64,000 bases of DNA from assembly GCF_900451095.1 (NCBI RefSeq), contig NZ_UGHV01000001.1:1302001-1366000 (forward strand). Reading direction: 5' to 3'. Position numbers and translations under genes: made by a program. The notes beneath the pieces were generated by a model. It worked only from the letters and a program-made list of their open reading frames with translations. It ran no database searches and was not told the origin of the DNA. Below are positions 52,807-60,823 of the stretch, piece after piece. Numbering within the stretch: the stretch's first letter is position 1; each line of letters opens with the position of its first letter. Source of the stretch: Helicobacter canis. GTDB lineage: Bacteria > Campylobacterota > Campylobacteria > Campylobacterales > Helicobacteraceae.

Positions 52807-53063
52807 CCTAGAATCCACTTTTTAACCTAAACGCTTTTTCTGTCATTGCGAGCTTTGGCGCAAGACAAAGCGTGGCAATCCATAAAAGACACAATAAAAA
52901 GTGGATTCTAGTAAAGATTATTTTGCTAGCGCAAAATTATGGATCGCCACGCATCGCTACCCTGCTTGCTCGCAATGACAATAAGGGTAGCATAGCACAA
53001 GGCTTGCGATGACAAAGCAAACCTATGCAAGAAGTTGCAATCTAAGACTAAAGCCCTATCAAG
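52807..53063. repeat. Repeat cluster between flagellar gene and HEPN-like gene
   Basis: No gene. A forward 15-bp word is near 52808 and a reverse one near 52896, with hairpins GTCATTGCGAG ... GTGGCAATCCA (52843-52882) and GGATCGCCACG ... CTCGCAATGAC (52942-52980). Confidence 0.85.
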
Positions 53064-54311
53064 CTAGGCTAAGGCTTCTTGCCATAGTAGCAAGCCTACA
53101 AGCACGCTTTGTCGCCCTATGCCTAGGATCTGCTCGCGCAAGGTGCTAGCTTGCTCAATGCTAGCTTGCGTGGCGTGGGCGGCTGGGTTGCGGATCGCTT
53201 GGAGAGATTTGATAAATGACTGCAATTTAATAGTAGTAAAGCTGCATAGATCGCGCTTTTTGTCGCCATTATAGAAGCTATTTTTCGCGCCTTTTAGCTT
53301 GCAATTTTGATCATATCGCCACGAGTCTAAGAGAGACTTGGCGTGCTGCAATAGGTGCTTTGTCGTGCCAAGGGCTGGAGCCCTTTTCGCCCTGTCTTCA
53401 AGCCACTCTTGCACGCTGGATTCTATCTCTTGCACGCTGTAAGTAAGCTGGGATAAGGGGGATTCTACATTGGCAAGTGTGCTTTGGTATGCCACTAGGG
53501 TCGCAAAAAGTGCGCGGTAAAATCGCATAATCTCTTGCTCCATTGATTTAGCATAGAGTAGGACAATGCCTGTGCAGTCATAGAGTGGATTTTCTCTGTT
53601 GGCAAGGTATTCTATCTCGGCGTTTATGAGATTGTCCATCGTATCTGGCAGCAGTGTGCCAGCAAGCTTACTGCCAAAGATATAGTCGATAAGCCGCTGG
53701 CGCACTTGGATTTGCTCAGGAGTCTTAAACATATTGTGGTAGTGGGCTTGCTCTTGGGCGAAGTAGTTTTGATTGGACTTTAGTGTGATGAAAAGCGGGT
53801 AGGTGTAGTCGTTGCCATAGATGGCAAAGGTGCGGTTATTGTGCAAGGTAGTGCAATCTGCTAGGAAGCTATCGCGCACGGAGGCAAAGTCATTGCGAAA
53901 TAGCTCGCGCATATCACTCACTACAAACCACAGCTCCACTTCAAGCCCCTTTTGCTCATAGTAGGCAGGGGCTTTAGCGACTTGATCGCGGGATATGGCA
54001 GTAACTTTGCAGGCATAGAGATTGGCATAGTCGCTTAAAAAGAGCTGCAAAGGACTCTCCCTAGAAGTGCTAGTGATAAGCTGCTCCCACTGGGTGCTGG
54101 CAAAGGCGGTGCTAGGCGGCTCTAGGATTTGCGCTGGCGCGCTAGGCTCTGCTTGGGCTTTTGGCTCTTGGGCGCGCATTTTGGACTTAATCTTGCCAAA
54201 GGCGACACTGCCGTGGGATTTTAGGATTTCTAGGTGGGATTGTATGACGCTGCTTTCATAGTAAGGGTTGTAGAGTATGAGTAGGGCGGTGGGGTTTGTG
54301 GGGTGAGTCAT
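53064..54311 (-). CDS. Unknown protein with C-terminal HEPN-like RNxxxH motif
   Basis: 415 aa, soluble. The N-terminus begins LLILYNPYYESSVIQSHLEI, a pattern I do not place in a named domain, followed by a Pro/Ala-rich linker at about residues 48-68. The C-terminal 150 residues are helical and contain IRNPAAHATQA, which fits the R-x4-H catalytic motif of HEPN ribonucleases (IRN lies at the start of the last helix pair). HEPN proteins often act in toxin-antitoxin and antiviral systems; RNase activity here is inferred. The AAAGG box precedes the ATG. It is the last gene of the minus-strand cassette. Confidence 0.7.
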   Translation of the reverse strand: MTHPTNPTALLILYNPYYESSVIQSHLEILKSHGSVAFGKIKSKMRAQEPKAQAEPSAPAQILEPPSTAFASTQWEQLITSTSRESPLQLFLSDYANLYACKVTAISRDQVAKAPAYYEQKGLEVELWFVVSDMRELFRNDFASVRDSFLADCTTLHNNRTFAIYGNDYTYPLFITLKSNQNYFAQEQAHYHNMFKTPEQIQVRQRLIDYIFGSKLAGTLLPDTMDNLINAEIEYLANRENPLYDCTGIVLLYAKSMEQEIMRFYRALFATLVAYQSTLANVESPLSQLTYSVQEIESSVQEWLEDRAKRAPALGTTKHLLQHAKSLLDSWRYDQNCKLKGAKNSFYNGDKKRDLCSFTTIKLQSFIKSLQAIRNPAAHATQASIEQASTLREQILGIGRQSVLVGLLLWQEALA

Positions 54312-54370
54312 TATACGCCTTTAGGTGTGGATTCTAGGATACATTTACGCAAAGCAGGCTACACACGCAG

Positions 54371-54574
54371 CTATTTAAAGATCTTTTTGCCTAGTGTGCG
54401 CAAAGAGTCTAGCCCAGCACTCACAGGGTTGCTATGGGGCTTCATCGGCAGGTGGCATTTGGGGCAGCTCCCCGCACGCATATCTTCTGCTCGGATCATA
54501 TCGCTTTTGGGCGCGTGGTGCTTGATATAACCGCATTTTTGACAGACATAAGTCCTAGGTCTAGGGGGTATCAT
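54371..54574 (-). CDS. Small zinc-ribbon protein
   Basis: 67 aa from MIPPRPRTYVCQKCGY, overlapping the previous stop (ATGA), which decides this start. Two CxxC knuckles (VCQKCGY and SCPKCHL) spaced by 26 residues make a rubredoxin-like zinc ribbon. The C-terminus is basic. Possibly a nucleic-acid or protein-binding accessory of the cassette. Confidence 0.75.
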   Translation of the reverse strand: MIPPRPRTYVCQKCGYIKHHAPKSDMIRAEDMRAGSCPKCHLPMKPHSNPVSAGLDSLRTLGKKIFK

Positions 54575-54810
54575 CGCTCTCTCCTTAGAAATTTGTAGAT
54601 GACATAGAGCCAAAATGCCGCGACAAACCAGCCTGCTATAAACCACGCTGTGCTATGCGGAGTGCCATTATACCAAAGCCAGATTGCTTCAAAGCCCAAA
54701 TAGCTTACTGAAAGCAGCGCGACTATGGTGATAACGGCTATTGTCAAAGTCGCTTGAAATATCAACACAATGGTGGCTATGATAGCCGATACAAGCAAGA
54801 TCAATGCCAT
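54571..54810 (-). CDS. Small membrane protein
   Basis: 79 aa with three hydrophobic segments (LILLVSAIIATIVLIF, LTIAVITIVALLSVSYLGF, TAWFIAGWFVAAFWLYVIY) and a basic C-terminal tail (KFLRRER). CAAGGAGAG lies before the ATG. It is coupled to the zinc-ribbon gene. Function unknown. Confidence 0.7.
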   Translation of the reverse strand: MALILLVSAIIATIVLIFQATLTIAVITIVALLSVSYLGFEAIWLWYNGTPHSTAWFIAGWFVAAFWLYVIYKFLRRER

Positions 54811-54829
54811 AATCTCTCCTTGCTTCTTG

Positions 54830-55126
54830 CTAGCTCTTTTTGCTCGCTAGATTGATGATCTTCTCTCTAAAGCTTGGGTCTGTGCGGTATCTAGCAAGCA
54901 GGGATTCAATGGCTTGCACAGAGTCCTGCAAGGCTTGCGGGTCGCTTTTGGCAAAGTCTAGGATCTTTTGGGCGATCGCCACACTAGAATCCACTTTTTG
55001 CTCTGTGTTGCTGGATTTTAGCTTGGGGAAGTCATCGCTTAGATCATAGATGAGCTTGCCGAGCTTGGCGCAAGAGCTTGGGTGGCTCCATAGAAATTTG
55101 AGTAGCTCTTTGAGTAGGGATAGCAT
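54830..55126 (-). CDS. Small helical protein, cassette member
   Basis: 98 aa from MLSLLKELLKFLWSH; AAGGAG 5 bases upstream decides this start. Amphipathic helices at both ends flank a segment with EQKVDSSVAIA, a translated repeat copy. No known domain. Confidence 0.65.
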   Translation of the reverse strand: MLSLLKELLKFLWSHPSSCAKLGKLIYDLSDDFPKLKSSNTEQKVDSSVAIAQKILDFAKSDPQALQDSVQAIESLLARYRTDPSFREKIINLASKKS

Positions 55127-55141
55127 TGTAACTCCTTGCAT

Positions 55142-55399
55142 ACGAGATAGAATCTACTTTTTGTCATCGTGAGATTCTGCGCTAGTAGAGTCGTGGCAAT
55201 TCTTTCACACTAGAATCCATTTGTGCGGATTGGATCGCCACGCTTGCTTATCGCAAAGCTCGCGATGACAGAGTATCATCGCGCGGAGTGAAATCCGCGT
55301 GGCAAGCGCAAGCTTCTGTAATCTACAAGCCAAAGTCTAAAAGTGGATTCTAGGCGGCATTGTAGCAAAGAGTGATGACAGGTTTTGTCGCTTGGATCG
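55142..55399. repeat. Repeat cluster within the GTPase cassette
   Basis: No gene. It contains a GTCATCGTGAG-type hairpin (55159-55199), a GGATCGCCACG ... CTCGCGATGAC hairpin (55229-55269), a near-match word at 55211 and a reverse word near 55331. Confidence 0.8.
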
Positions 55400-56248
55400 C
55401 TACTTTTCTATGCCATCGTGCTTGCACTCGATACAGAGATAGACTTCTGTTTTGGTGCTTTGTGTGCTGGCTTCTTGGATAGAGCGTTCAAGGCTTGCTT
55501 GTAGGCTTAGTGGTAGGGTGTTTAATTTAAGTTGCATATTGAACATAGATGTTTGCGTGGCAGAAATACTGATAGAAATGCTCTCTTTTTCTTCATAGCG
55601 ATATTGGAGGCAGCCGCGCTCTAAAAACTCTTTGATGATGATTTGTAGTTGATTTGGCGGGGCTTCTACATTGATTTTCTCCTGCTCTAGCCACCGCTCT
55701 ATCTCATCGACACTGCATTTAGGCTGGAAGCTTGCCATATTCACTTCTTTGCTGTGAGATTTAGCACTCTCTTGGCTTTGCTTATCGCTAGAATCCACCT
55801 TGACTTCACCTCCAACAACCTTATATCTCCCGTCAATTTCTGCGCGTGTTTTTTGCTCTTTTTTATAGCTTTCAAACTCCTCTTTGCTATAGCATACTTT
55901 CCAGCTTGAGCCATTGCCTAGCTTTAGGATAAATTGCTTTACTATCGCTTCATACTCTTCCCAATACTGCTGCCCAAAGCTCTCTGCTTCAAAATACACA
56001 TTTTCATATAGCTCTGAGGGGACAAGGGGCTTGATAAATTCGCCACCTTGCAGGGCGATATATTGAGCCATTGGCACGAGCTTGCCTTTAGCATTTCCTC
56101 TAAAAGGCTTGACATAGTAGCCATCTAGCTGCTCATAACTTGCTACTATGTCAAACTCTCCATTATTGGAGATGATAGCCTTTGTGCTTGGGTTTTCTTC
56201 ATTTATTCTTATTTCTGTAACTTTATCGACTAGCATTATTTTCTTCAT
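55400..56248 (-). CDS. Unknown cassette protein
   Basis: 282 aa from MKKIMLVDKVTEI; AAAGGAG upstream supports this start, which lies 26 bases inside the end of the preceding gene. Soluble, mixed alpha/beta. The first half ends in a coiled segment, then a linker with VKVDSSDKQSQES (repeat-derived), then a C-terminal domain (SVDEIERWLEQEKI, LQIIIKEFLERGC) ending CIECKHDG. No known family. Confidence 0.65.
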   Translation of the reverse strand: MKKIMLVDKVTEIRINEENPSTKAIISNNGEFDIVASYEQLDGYYVKPFRGNAKGKLVPMAQYIALQGGEFIKPLVPSELYENVYFEAESFGQQYWEEYEAIVKQFILKLGNGSSWKVCYSKEEFESYKKEQKTRAEIDGRYKVVGGEVKVDSSDKQSQESAKSHSKEVNMASFQPKCSVDEIERWLEQEKINVEAPPNQLQIIIKEFLERGCLQYRYEEKESISISISATQTSMFNMQLKLNTLPLSLQASLERSIQEASTQSTKTEVYLCIECKHDGIEK

Positions 56249-56756
56249 TGTGTTCTCCTTTGATTGATGTTTGTTGGGCGGGTGCTTGGGTAGGGGTGCT
56301 TGGGCGTAGGGCTTGATAAGCAAGCGCGATTACAATCACCACGCCTGCTGCAAGTAGCACTCGCTTATTTTGCTTAGCCCTTGCTTGTGCCTTAGCCCTT
56401 GCTTGCACTGCTGCTTGATACTCTCTATATAGCTCACTAAATCGCGCGATTTCTAGCCCCATAGCCTGCAAGGTAGGCTTGATAGACTCTAGACTCTCAT
56501 CATCACTCCATAGCACAAGGGCTGGGCGGATCCTGCCTGCTTCATCTCTCTCGGGGTGGTATTGCACACAGAGCATATACCCTGCAAGGGGCAAAATCTC
56601 TTCGGTATCAAGATGTGAAGGCACATCGCGTATAAGGGCATAGAGCTTATTGACATAGCTCTGGGCTGTATCGCTATCTACTATCACTCCATTTACAGCG
56701 GTGATATTGTGGCAATTACCACCTGTTTCTTTTGATTGTATTGTTGCTATAACCAT
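56223..56756 (-). CDS. Tail-anchored unknown cassette protein
   Basis: 177 aa. A soluble N-terminal domain (GYMLCVQYHPERDEAGRIRP, VLWSDDESL) is followed by a charged helix (AVQARAKAQARAKQNK), one TM (VLLAAGVVIVIALAYQAL) near residues 132-149 and a short Pro/Gln-rich tail. It overlaps the GTPase-like gene upstream by 10 bases, indicating coupled expression and probably a shared complex. Confidence 0.68.
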   Translation of the reverse strand: MVIATIQSKETGGNCHNITAVNGVIVDSDTAQSYVNKLYALIRDVPSHLDTEEILPLAGYMLCVQYHPERDEAGRIRPALVLWSDDESLESIKPTLQAMGLEIARFSELYREYQAAVQARAKAQARAKQNKRVLLAAGVVIVIALAYQALRPSTPTQAPAQQTSIKGEHNEENNASR

Positions 56757-57415
56757 TGCTGCACCTTTTGCACTGATTGAATCATCTGTATGATTTCTTC
56801 TCTAGGGTTTTTTGACAAATCATAGGAGAAATAGTGGATACCAAGCTCTTGTAGCTCACTTTGTATCTGCTTTATCTTAGAGTCTAGCCCAGCAGCTCGC
56901 AGCTTGTCTAAATGTGTCCCCACTGCGATAAAGGTAGGGATAACATAATCTTTAGAAGTGCTGTGATTTGCTTTTATGTGGTCTTTGTCGTAGTCTTGCA
57001 TATCAAAGACATAGAGCCACAATACTTTCTTTTTAGCTTCTTGTGGCAATGTCTTTAGTCTCTCGTTGCGCCATTGTTCTTTTTCGCCATTGTTGGCAGA
57101 GCTTCCGCCGGTATTGATGAGCTTCCATTTCTCATTTGCTATTTGTGCTTCATAATTTTCATTTACTCCGTGTGTTGTGGGATAAGATTTTTTAAATCCA
57201 TCTCCTTGAATGATGTGCAGCATCGTATCTTTGCCAGCTAGAGCTTTGCCTTGCAGCCAAATAACTCGCTCATAACCGACAAAATTAAACTTATTTCTCC
57301 GCTCCTGCTCTTGTCTCTCTGCTTCTGCTTTTTCATCAAGGTGGTCATAGATCTTTTTCCCACCCCATATTGCTCCTAGTAACGCTATCCCTCCTAATAT
57401 AAATGGTAATGGCAT
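56747..57415 (-). CDS. Membrane-anchored small GTPase-like protein with variant motifs
   Basis: 222 aa. N-terminal TM (PFILGGIALLGAIWGG), charged linker, then a P-loop-like VIWLQGKALAGKDT (Gx4GKD instead of GKS/T). The G3 position reads INTGGSS, with Asn for the usual Asp. The G4-like position reads VGTHLDKL (THxD for NKxD). The Ras-like order of strands is retained. Nucleotide binding is likely, hydrolysis uncertain. AAGGAGA precedes the ATG. It heads a tightly overlapped sub-operon. Confidence 0.72.
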   Translation of the reverse strand: MPLPFILGGIALLGAIWGGKKIYDHLDEKAEAERQEQERRNKFNFVGYERVIWLQGKALAGKDTMLHIIQGDGFKKSYPTTHGVNENYEAQIANEKWKLINTGGSSANNGEKEQWRNERLKTLPQEAKKKVLWLYVFDMQDYDKDHIKANHSTSKDYVIPTFIAVGTHLDKLRAAGLDSKIKQIQSELQELGIHYFSYDLSKNPREEIIQMIQSVQKVQQWL

Positions 57416-57471
57416 TGTGTCTCCTTGTGATATGTAATATTTGCTTGTAGTAAGCGAGATGGCATTAAATC

Positions 57472-57485
57472 AAAAAAAAAAAAAA
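57472..57485 (-). repeat. Poly-T (14) tract upstream of the small GTPase gene
   Basis: A run of 14 T on the minus strand lies between the pseudo-GTPase stop and the small GTPase start. It could be a terminator tail after a weak AGCTTTAAGCT stem or a length-variable promoter element. Confidence 0.6.
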
Positions 57486-57521
57486 CAGCTTAAAGCTAGG
57501 CAAAAGTCGCCAAAATCCAGC

Positions 57522-58997
57522 CTAAGTGCTATTTGCTGTGAGAGTGGGGCTAGGGGGTAGCTGCTTTGCATAGCTGCTTATTGTGCTGTGTATTTGCTCT
57601 TGTATTTGTGTGATAGGAGCTATCAAACCATAAGAGATCATACGCGAGAGTCGATCGACCTCTTGTAGTGGGAGAAAGGATTGATCAAGTGCGCTGTGGG
57701 TTGATACAATATAAAACTCTTCATAATTGCTAGCGATCTTATCTACCACCTTGGCAAGCTCCTGTAAAAGCGCGTAGGCATTATCGCAAGCTTGCTGTGT
57801 GCTTGCCCTAGAATCTATAATACTTGCCAAAAAAGCAGCCAAATCACTAAACCCAGAGTCATCGCTTAATCGCTGCTTTTGGCAGGGCTTGCTATCGTTG
57901 CAGCTATCTTTGTAAGGGGAGAGAAAATGATCTTGTATCTCTTGTGTAGGGAGATTATCTCTGCCCTGTGTGGCGGCATTTAGATCGTGGCTTGCGATTA
58001 GGCAAGAGGCTTGCGAGAGCAGTGCGGGCAGTGTGTAGATACTCCTAGCTCCAGCATAGCTTTGCGCAAGGGAGTCTTTGAGCTTTTGTATCACTGCTTT
58101 TTCCTGTGGGCTTGTGCCATTGGCTATTGGCTTTAGTGTATTGGAGGTAGCAGATTTATCAAGCAGCACATAGACTTGTGATTGCTTATTTAGCCCTTGC
58201 TTGATCGCCTTTAGCGTGCTATCTGTAATAATATCGCTCACTATGAGTAAAACACAATGCGCTTGCTGCAAGGCGCGTGCAGTCTCTTTGCTTAGATTCT
58301 TTTCGTCTATAAAGCTTGGTATATCGATAAGCTGCAGATTTTTGCCATTAAGCGTAGTGCTATAAGTGGCAGTCTCTTGTGTAGAATCTAGTGTGATATT
58401 TGCCCCATCGCAAATGCGCATAAGCTCAGGGAGTGCTACTCTTCTTGCTTGGGTGTATATGTCTATTTGCGCAAAGGATAAGAGCGCGCGCTGTGCTCTG
58501 GCTTGCTTGCACGCTGTGTTTATGATGAGTTTTTTTGTTTTACTCAAGCCTAGAGATGACTTCATCTTCCCCCAGAATCTAGCGCATTCTAAAATATATT
58601 GCTGTGTAAGATTCTCAAGCTCTAGGCGAATGTCTTCTAGCTGTTTGCGCGCTTTTTGCATTAGTGCTTTCATCGCTTTTATACGCTCTTGCAAATGAGT
58701 GTATCTACTGATAAATTGCTCTTGCTGCTTGCGCTTAGAGGGCTCTTTAAAGTGGATTCTAAGTGCTTCTAGCAGGGTGGCTTTAGCCTTATGACTCTGG
58801 CTGCAAAGGGCGCAAAGAGCGATTGTAAAAATGTCTTTTTGCGTGGTTTGCTCTCTAGTTTGCTCACTCAAGGTGCTTACAAATGTGTCAAAGAGCCTTT
58901 TACTCTCTTGTAGCTTTTGTTTATCACACTCAAAAAGTAGCGGTGATAGTGCATTTACTTGCTTGTGGATAAAGTCAAAAATCTCTTTCTCACTCAT
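57522..58997 (-). CDS. GTPase-like protein lacking a P-loop (pseudo-GTPase)
   Basis: 491 aa. An N-terminal helical region has a coiled coil (about residues 90-140: MQKARKQLEDIRLELENL). A GTPase-like middle keeps the order TATYSTTLNGKNLQLIDIPS (G3-like, DxxG replaced by DIPS), then VYVLLDKSAT (G4-like). At the place where a P-loop is expected the sequence reads YTQARRVALPEL with no Gx4GKS/T. The C-terminus is helical. RIHF near residue 83 is a repeat copy. AAGGAG precedes the ATG. Probably a regulatory partner of the active GTPases. Confidence 0.68.
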   Translation of the reverse strand: MSEKEIFDFIHKQVNALSPLLFECDKQKLQESKRLFDTFVSTLSEQTREQTTQKDIFTIALCALCSQSHKAKATLLEALRIHFKEPSKRKQQEQFISRYTHLQERIKAMKALMQKARKQLEDIRLELENLTQQYILECARFWGKMKSSLGLSKTKKLIINTACKQARAQRALLSFAQIDIYTQARRVALPELMRICDGANITLDSTQETATYSTTLNGKNLQLIDIPSFIDEKNLSKETARALQQAHCVLLIVSDIITDSTLKAIKQGLNKQSQVYVLLDKSATSNTLKPIANGTSPQEKAVIQKLKDSLAQSYAGARSIYTLPALLSQASCLIASHDLNAATQGRDNLPTQEIQDHFLSPYKDSCNDSKPCQKQRLSDDSGFSDLAAFLASIIDSRASTQQACDNAYALLQELAKVVDKIASNYEEFYIVSTHSALDQSFLPLQEVDRLSRMISYGLIAPITQIQEQIHSTISSYAKQLPPSPTLTANST

Positions 58998-59173
58998 ATA
59001 GACTCCTTCTTATCAATATCTCTAACAATGGCAGTAGATAAAGCACCCTTTAAAGCCTGTAAAAATCGCAGCTATAAAAAGTGGATTCTAGGCTATCGCC
59101 ACTACACTAGCAGTGGCTTGCAATGTGGTAAAAATCTATCGCTAGAATCCACTTAGACAAAGCTCAAGGAAGC

Positions 59174-60472
59174 TTAGAGAGTGAGTGCTGCGCTATCCCA
59201 CGCTTCTATACTGGATTCTAGCTTGGCTTTATCGCCATTAGATTCTACTAGTAGCCTGCTATACTCTCTACCAATATCGCGCAAGATATGCCCATACACC
59301 CCACTTAGTGGCGACTCTGGGCTTTGGTGTGTGGGGACATTAAAGAAGCCAAAAAAGCTAGCCGGACTAGGCTGGGCTTCCTTATCTAACCCGATTATGC
59401 GGTATTTATACGCCGCGTCCTTTGCTAGCTTGCTTAGCGCGATGGTGAAATTCGCAGGCTCTATGCCAAAAACACTCTGCAAATGCTTCATCATACACAC
59501 TTGCAGCGGCAGTGTCAGCCCTGTGTTGAAAAGCCATTGATGTCGCCACTTGGTATCGCTCAATTTGTCGTAGATGGGGCTAGGGATTATTGGGAATATG
59601 CAGCCCCCACCCCATACAATTTGCTCCTTATCGCCGCTTAAGCTTGTGATGACTGCAGCATAGAGACTGATAAGCTCCTTTGCCATATCGCTTGGCGTGT
59701 TTTGCTCGCTCTCCGCTTCCTGTGTGGTCTCCCCACTCGACTTACTTGCTTGCGTAAATTGCGCAAAAGGCTTCGCCTTACTTATGTGATCAAACATCTC
59801 CTGCCCTAGTGAAAGCACCTTTAGTAGCTCATCTTGGGTGGGGGAGAAGCTTTCAATATACGCATTTATCTCACGCATTTTTTGGGATAATTTAGCGTTT
59901 CTGGTGGATTCGGCTTTGCGCGATAAATCGTGGATTCTACGCGATTGTCTGCGGTCATTACCGCTAAGGTAAATCCCTTGCCAATCGCTTGAAAGCCCCG
60001 ATTTCTCATCGCAAATCCTAGAATCCTGTGCTAACTCGCTTAGAGTTTCTGCGGTGCTAGAATCCACTTTTTCGCCAATCCTGCCGCCTGCGTTGGTATC
60101 GCTGCTTGCTTCATCGGCAAATCCTTCCGCCTGTGAGCTGCTTAGAGTTTCTCCATCGCTAGAATCCACTTTTCCACTCTCTTGGCTTGCTTGCTCTAGC
60201 TTGTCCCTAAGCTCCAAAAACCCTGCCCCAAAACTAAAGCCCCCCATATCCGCACAATATCGCGCAAAGGGTGCTTCTATCTCTTCGATCAGCCGCTCTT
60301 GTAAAAGCTCTTGTTTTGCCTCCTCTTTTGCGCGCTTTTTGGCTCTCTGTGCCCTTTTGAAGGCATACTCTTCTTTCTCCTCTTCCTTAGCGTTGTAGTA
60401 TTTATACGCCAAATATCCCAAGCCACCTAGACCAGCTATGCCTAGCCCTACATTTTTCCAATTTACTTCCAT
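59174..60472 (-). CDS. Membrane-anchored unknown cassette protein with repeat-derived linker
   Basis: 432 aa. One N-terminal TM (VGLGIAGLGGLGYLAYKYY), then a basic/acidic coiled coil (EEEKEEYAFKRAQRAKKRAK), a Ser/Glu-rich linker holding two in-frame repeat copies (GKVDSSDGETLSSS and EKVDSSTAETLSEL), and a folded C-terminal half (GGGCIFPIIPSPIYDKL, VCMMKHLQSVFGIEPANF). No family recognised. AAGGAG precedes the ATG. The topology mirrors the small GTPase (TM first), so both could face the cytosol. Confidence 0.65.
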   Translation of the reverse strand: MEVNWKNVGLGIAGLGGLGYLAYKYYNAKEEEKEEYAFKRAQRAKKRAKEEAKQELLQERLIEEIEAPFARYCADMGGFSFGAGFLELRDKLEQASQESGKVDSSDGETLSSSQAEGFADEASSDTNAGGRIGEKVDSSTAETLSELAQDSRICDEKSGLSSDWQGIYLSGNDRRQSRRIHDLSRKAESTRNAKLSQKMREINAYIESFSPTQDELLKVLSLGQEMFDHISKAKPFAQFTQASKSSGETTQEAESEQNTPSDMAKELISLYAAVITSLSGDKEQIVWGGGCIFPIIPSPIYDKLSDTKWRHQWLFNTGLTLPLQVCMMKHLQSVFGIEPANFTIALSKLAKDAAYKYRIIGLDKEAQPSPASFFGFFNVPTHQSPESPLSGVYGHILRDIGREYSRLLVESNGDKAKLESSIEAWDSAALTL

Positions 60473-60823
60473 TTGCTACTCCTTGTAATGTCATCGCAGA
60501 GCAAACTCTGCGTGGTGGTATTGTATAAAAGGGCTATGACAGGTTTTGTCATTGCGCCGCTCATTTGAGTCCGCGTTAGCGGCGTTTGCTGTCATTGTGA
60601 GCAAGCGCGGTGGCGATTGCGTGGCAAGCGTAGCTTCTGCGCTAGCAAAATAGGCTTTACTAGAATCCACTTTTTGATATGGATTACCAAAGAAGCTGCG
60701 CTTTGCCACGCCTTGCGGGCAAGGCTCGCAATGACAAGAAAAAGTTTAAAAAATTAAAAAGTTTGAAAATAAGAGAGTCGCTGGCAGCGGGTTAAAAAGT
60801 GGATTCTAGGAGGTAAGATCAGC
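60473..60823. repeat. Repeat cluster inside the GTPase cassette
   Basis: No gene. GTCATTGCG ... and GTCATTGTGAGCAAGCGCGG-type hairpins lie near 60549-60590 and 60590-60632, a GGATTACCAAAGAAGC ... CTCGCAATGAC composite at 60676-60736, and 15-bp words near 60658 and 60793. Confidence 0.82.
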
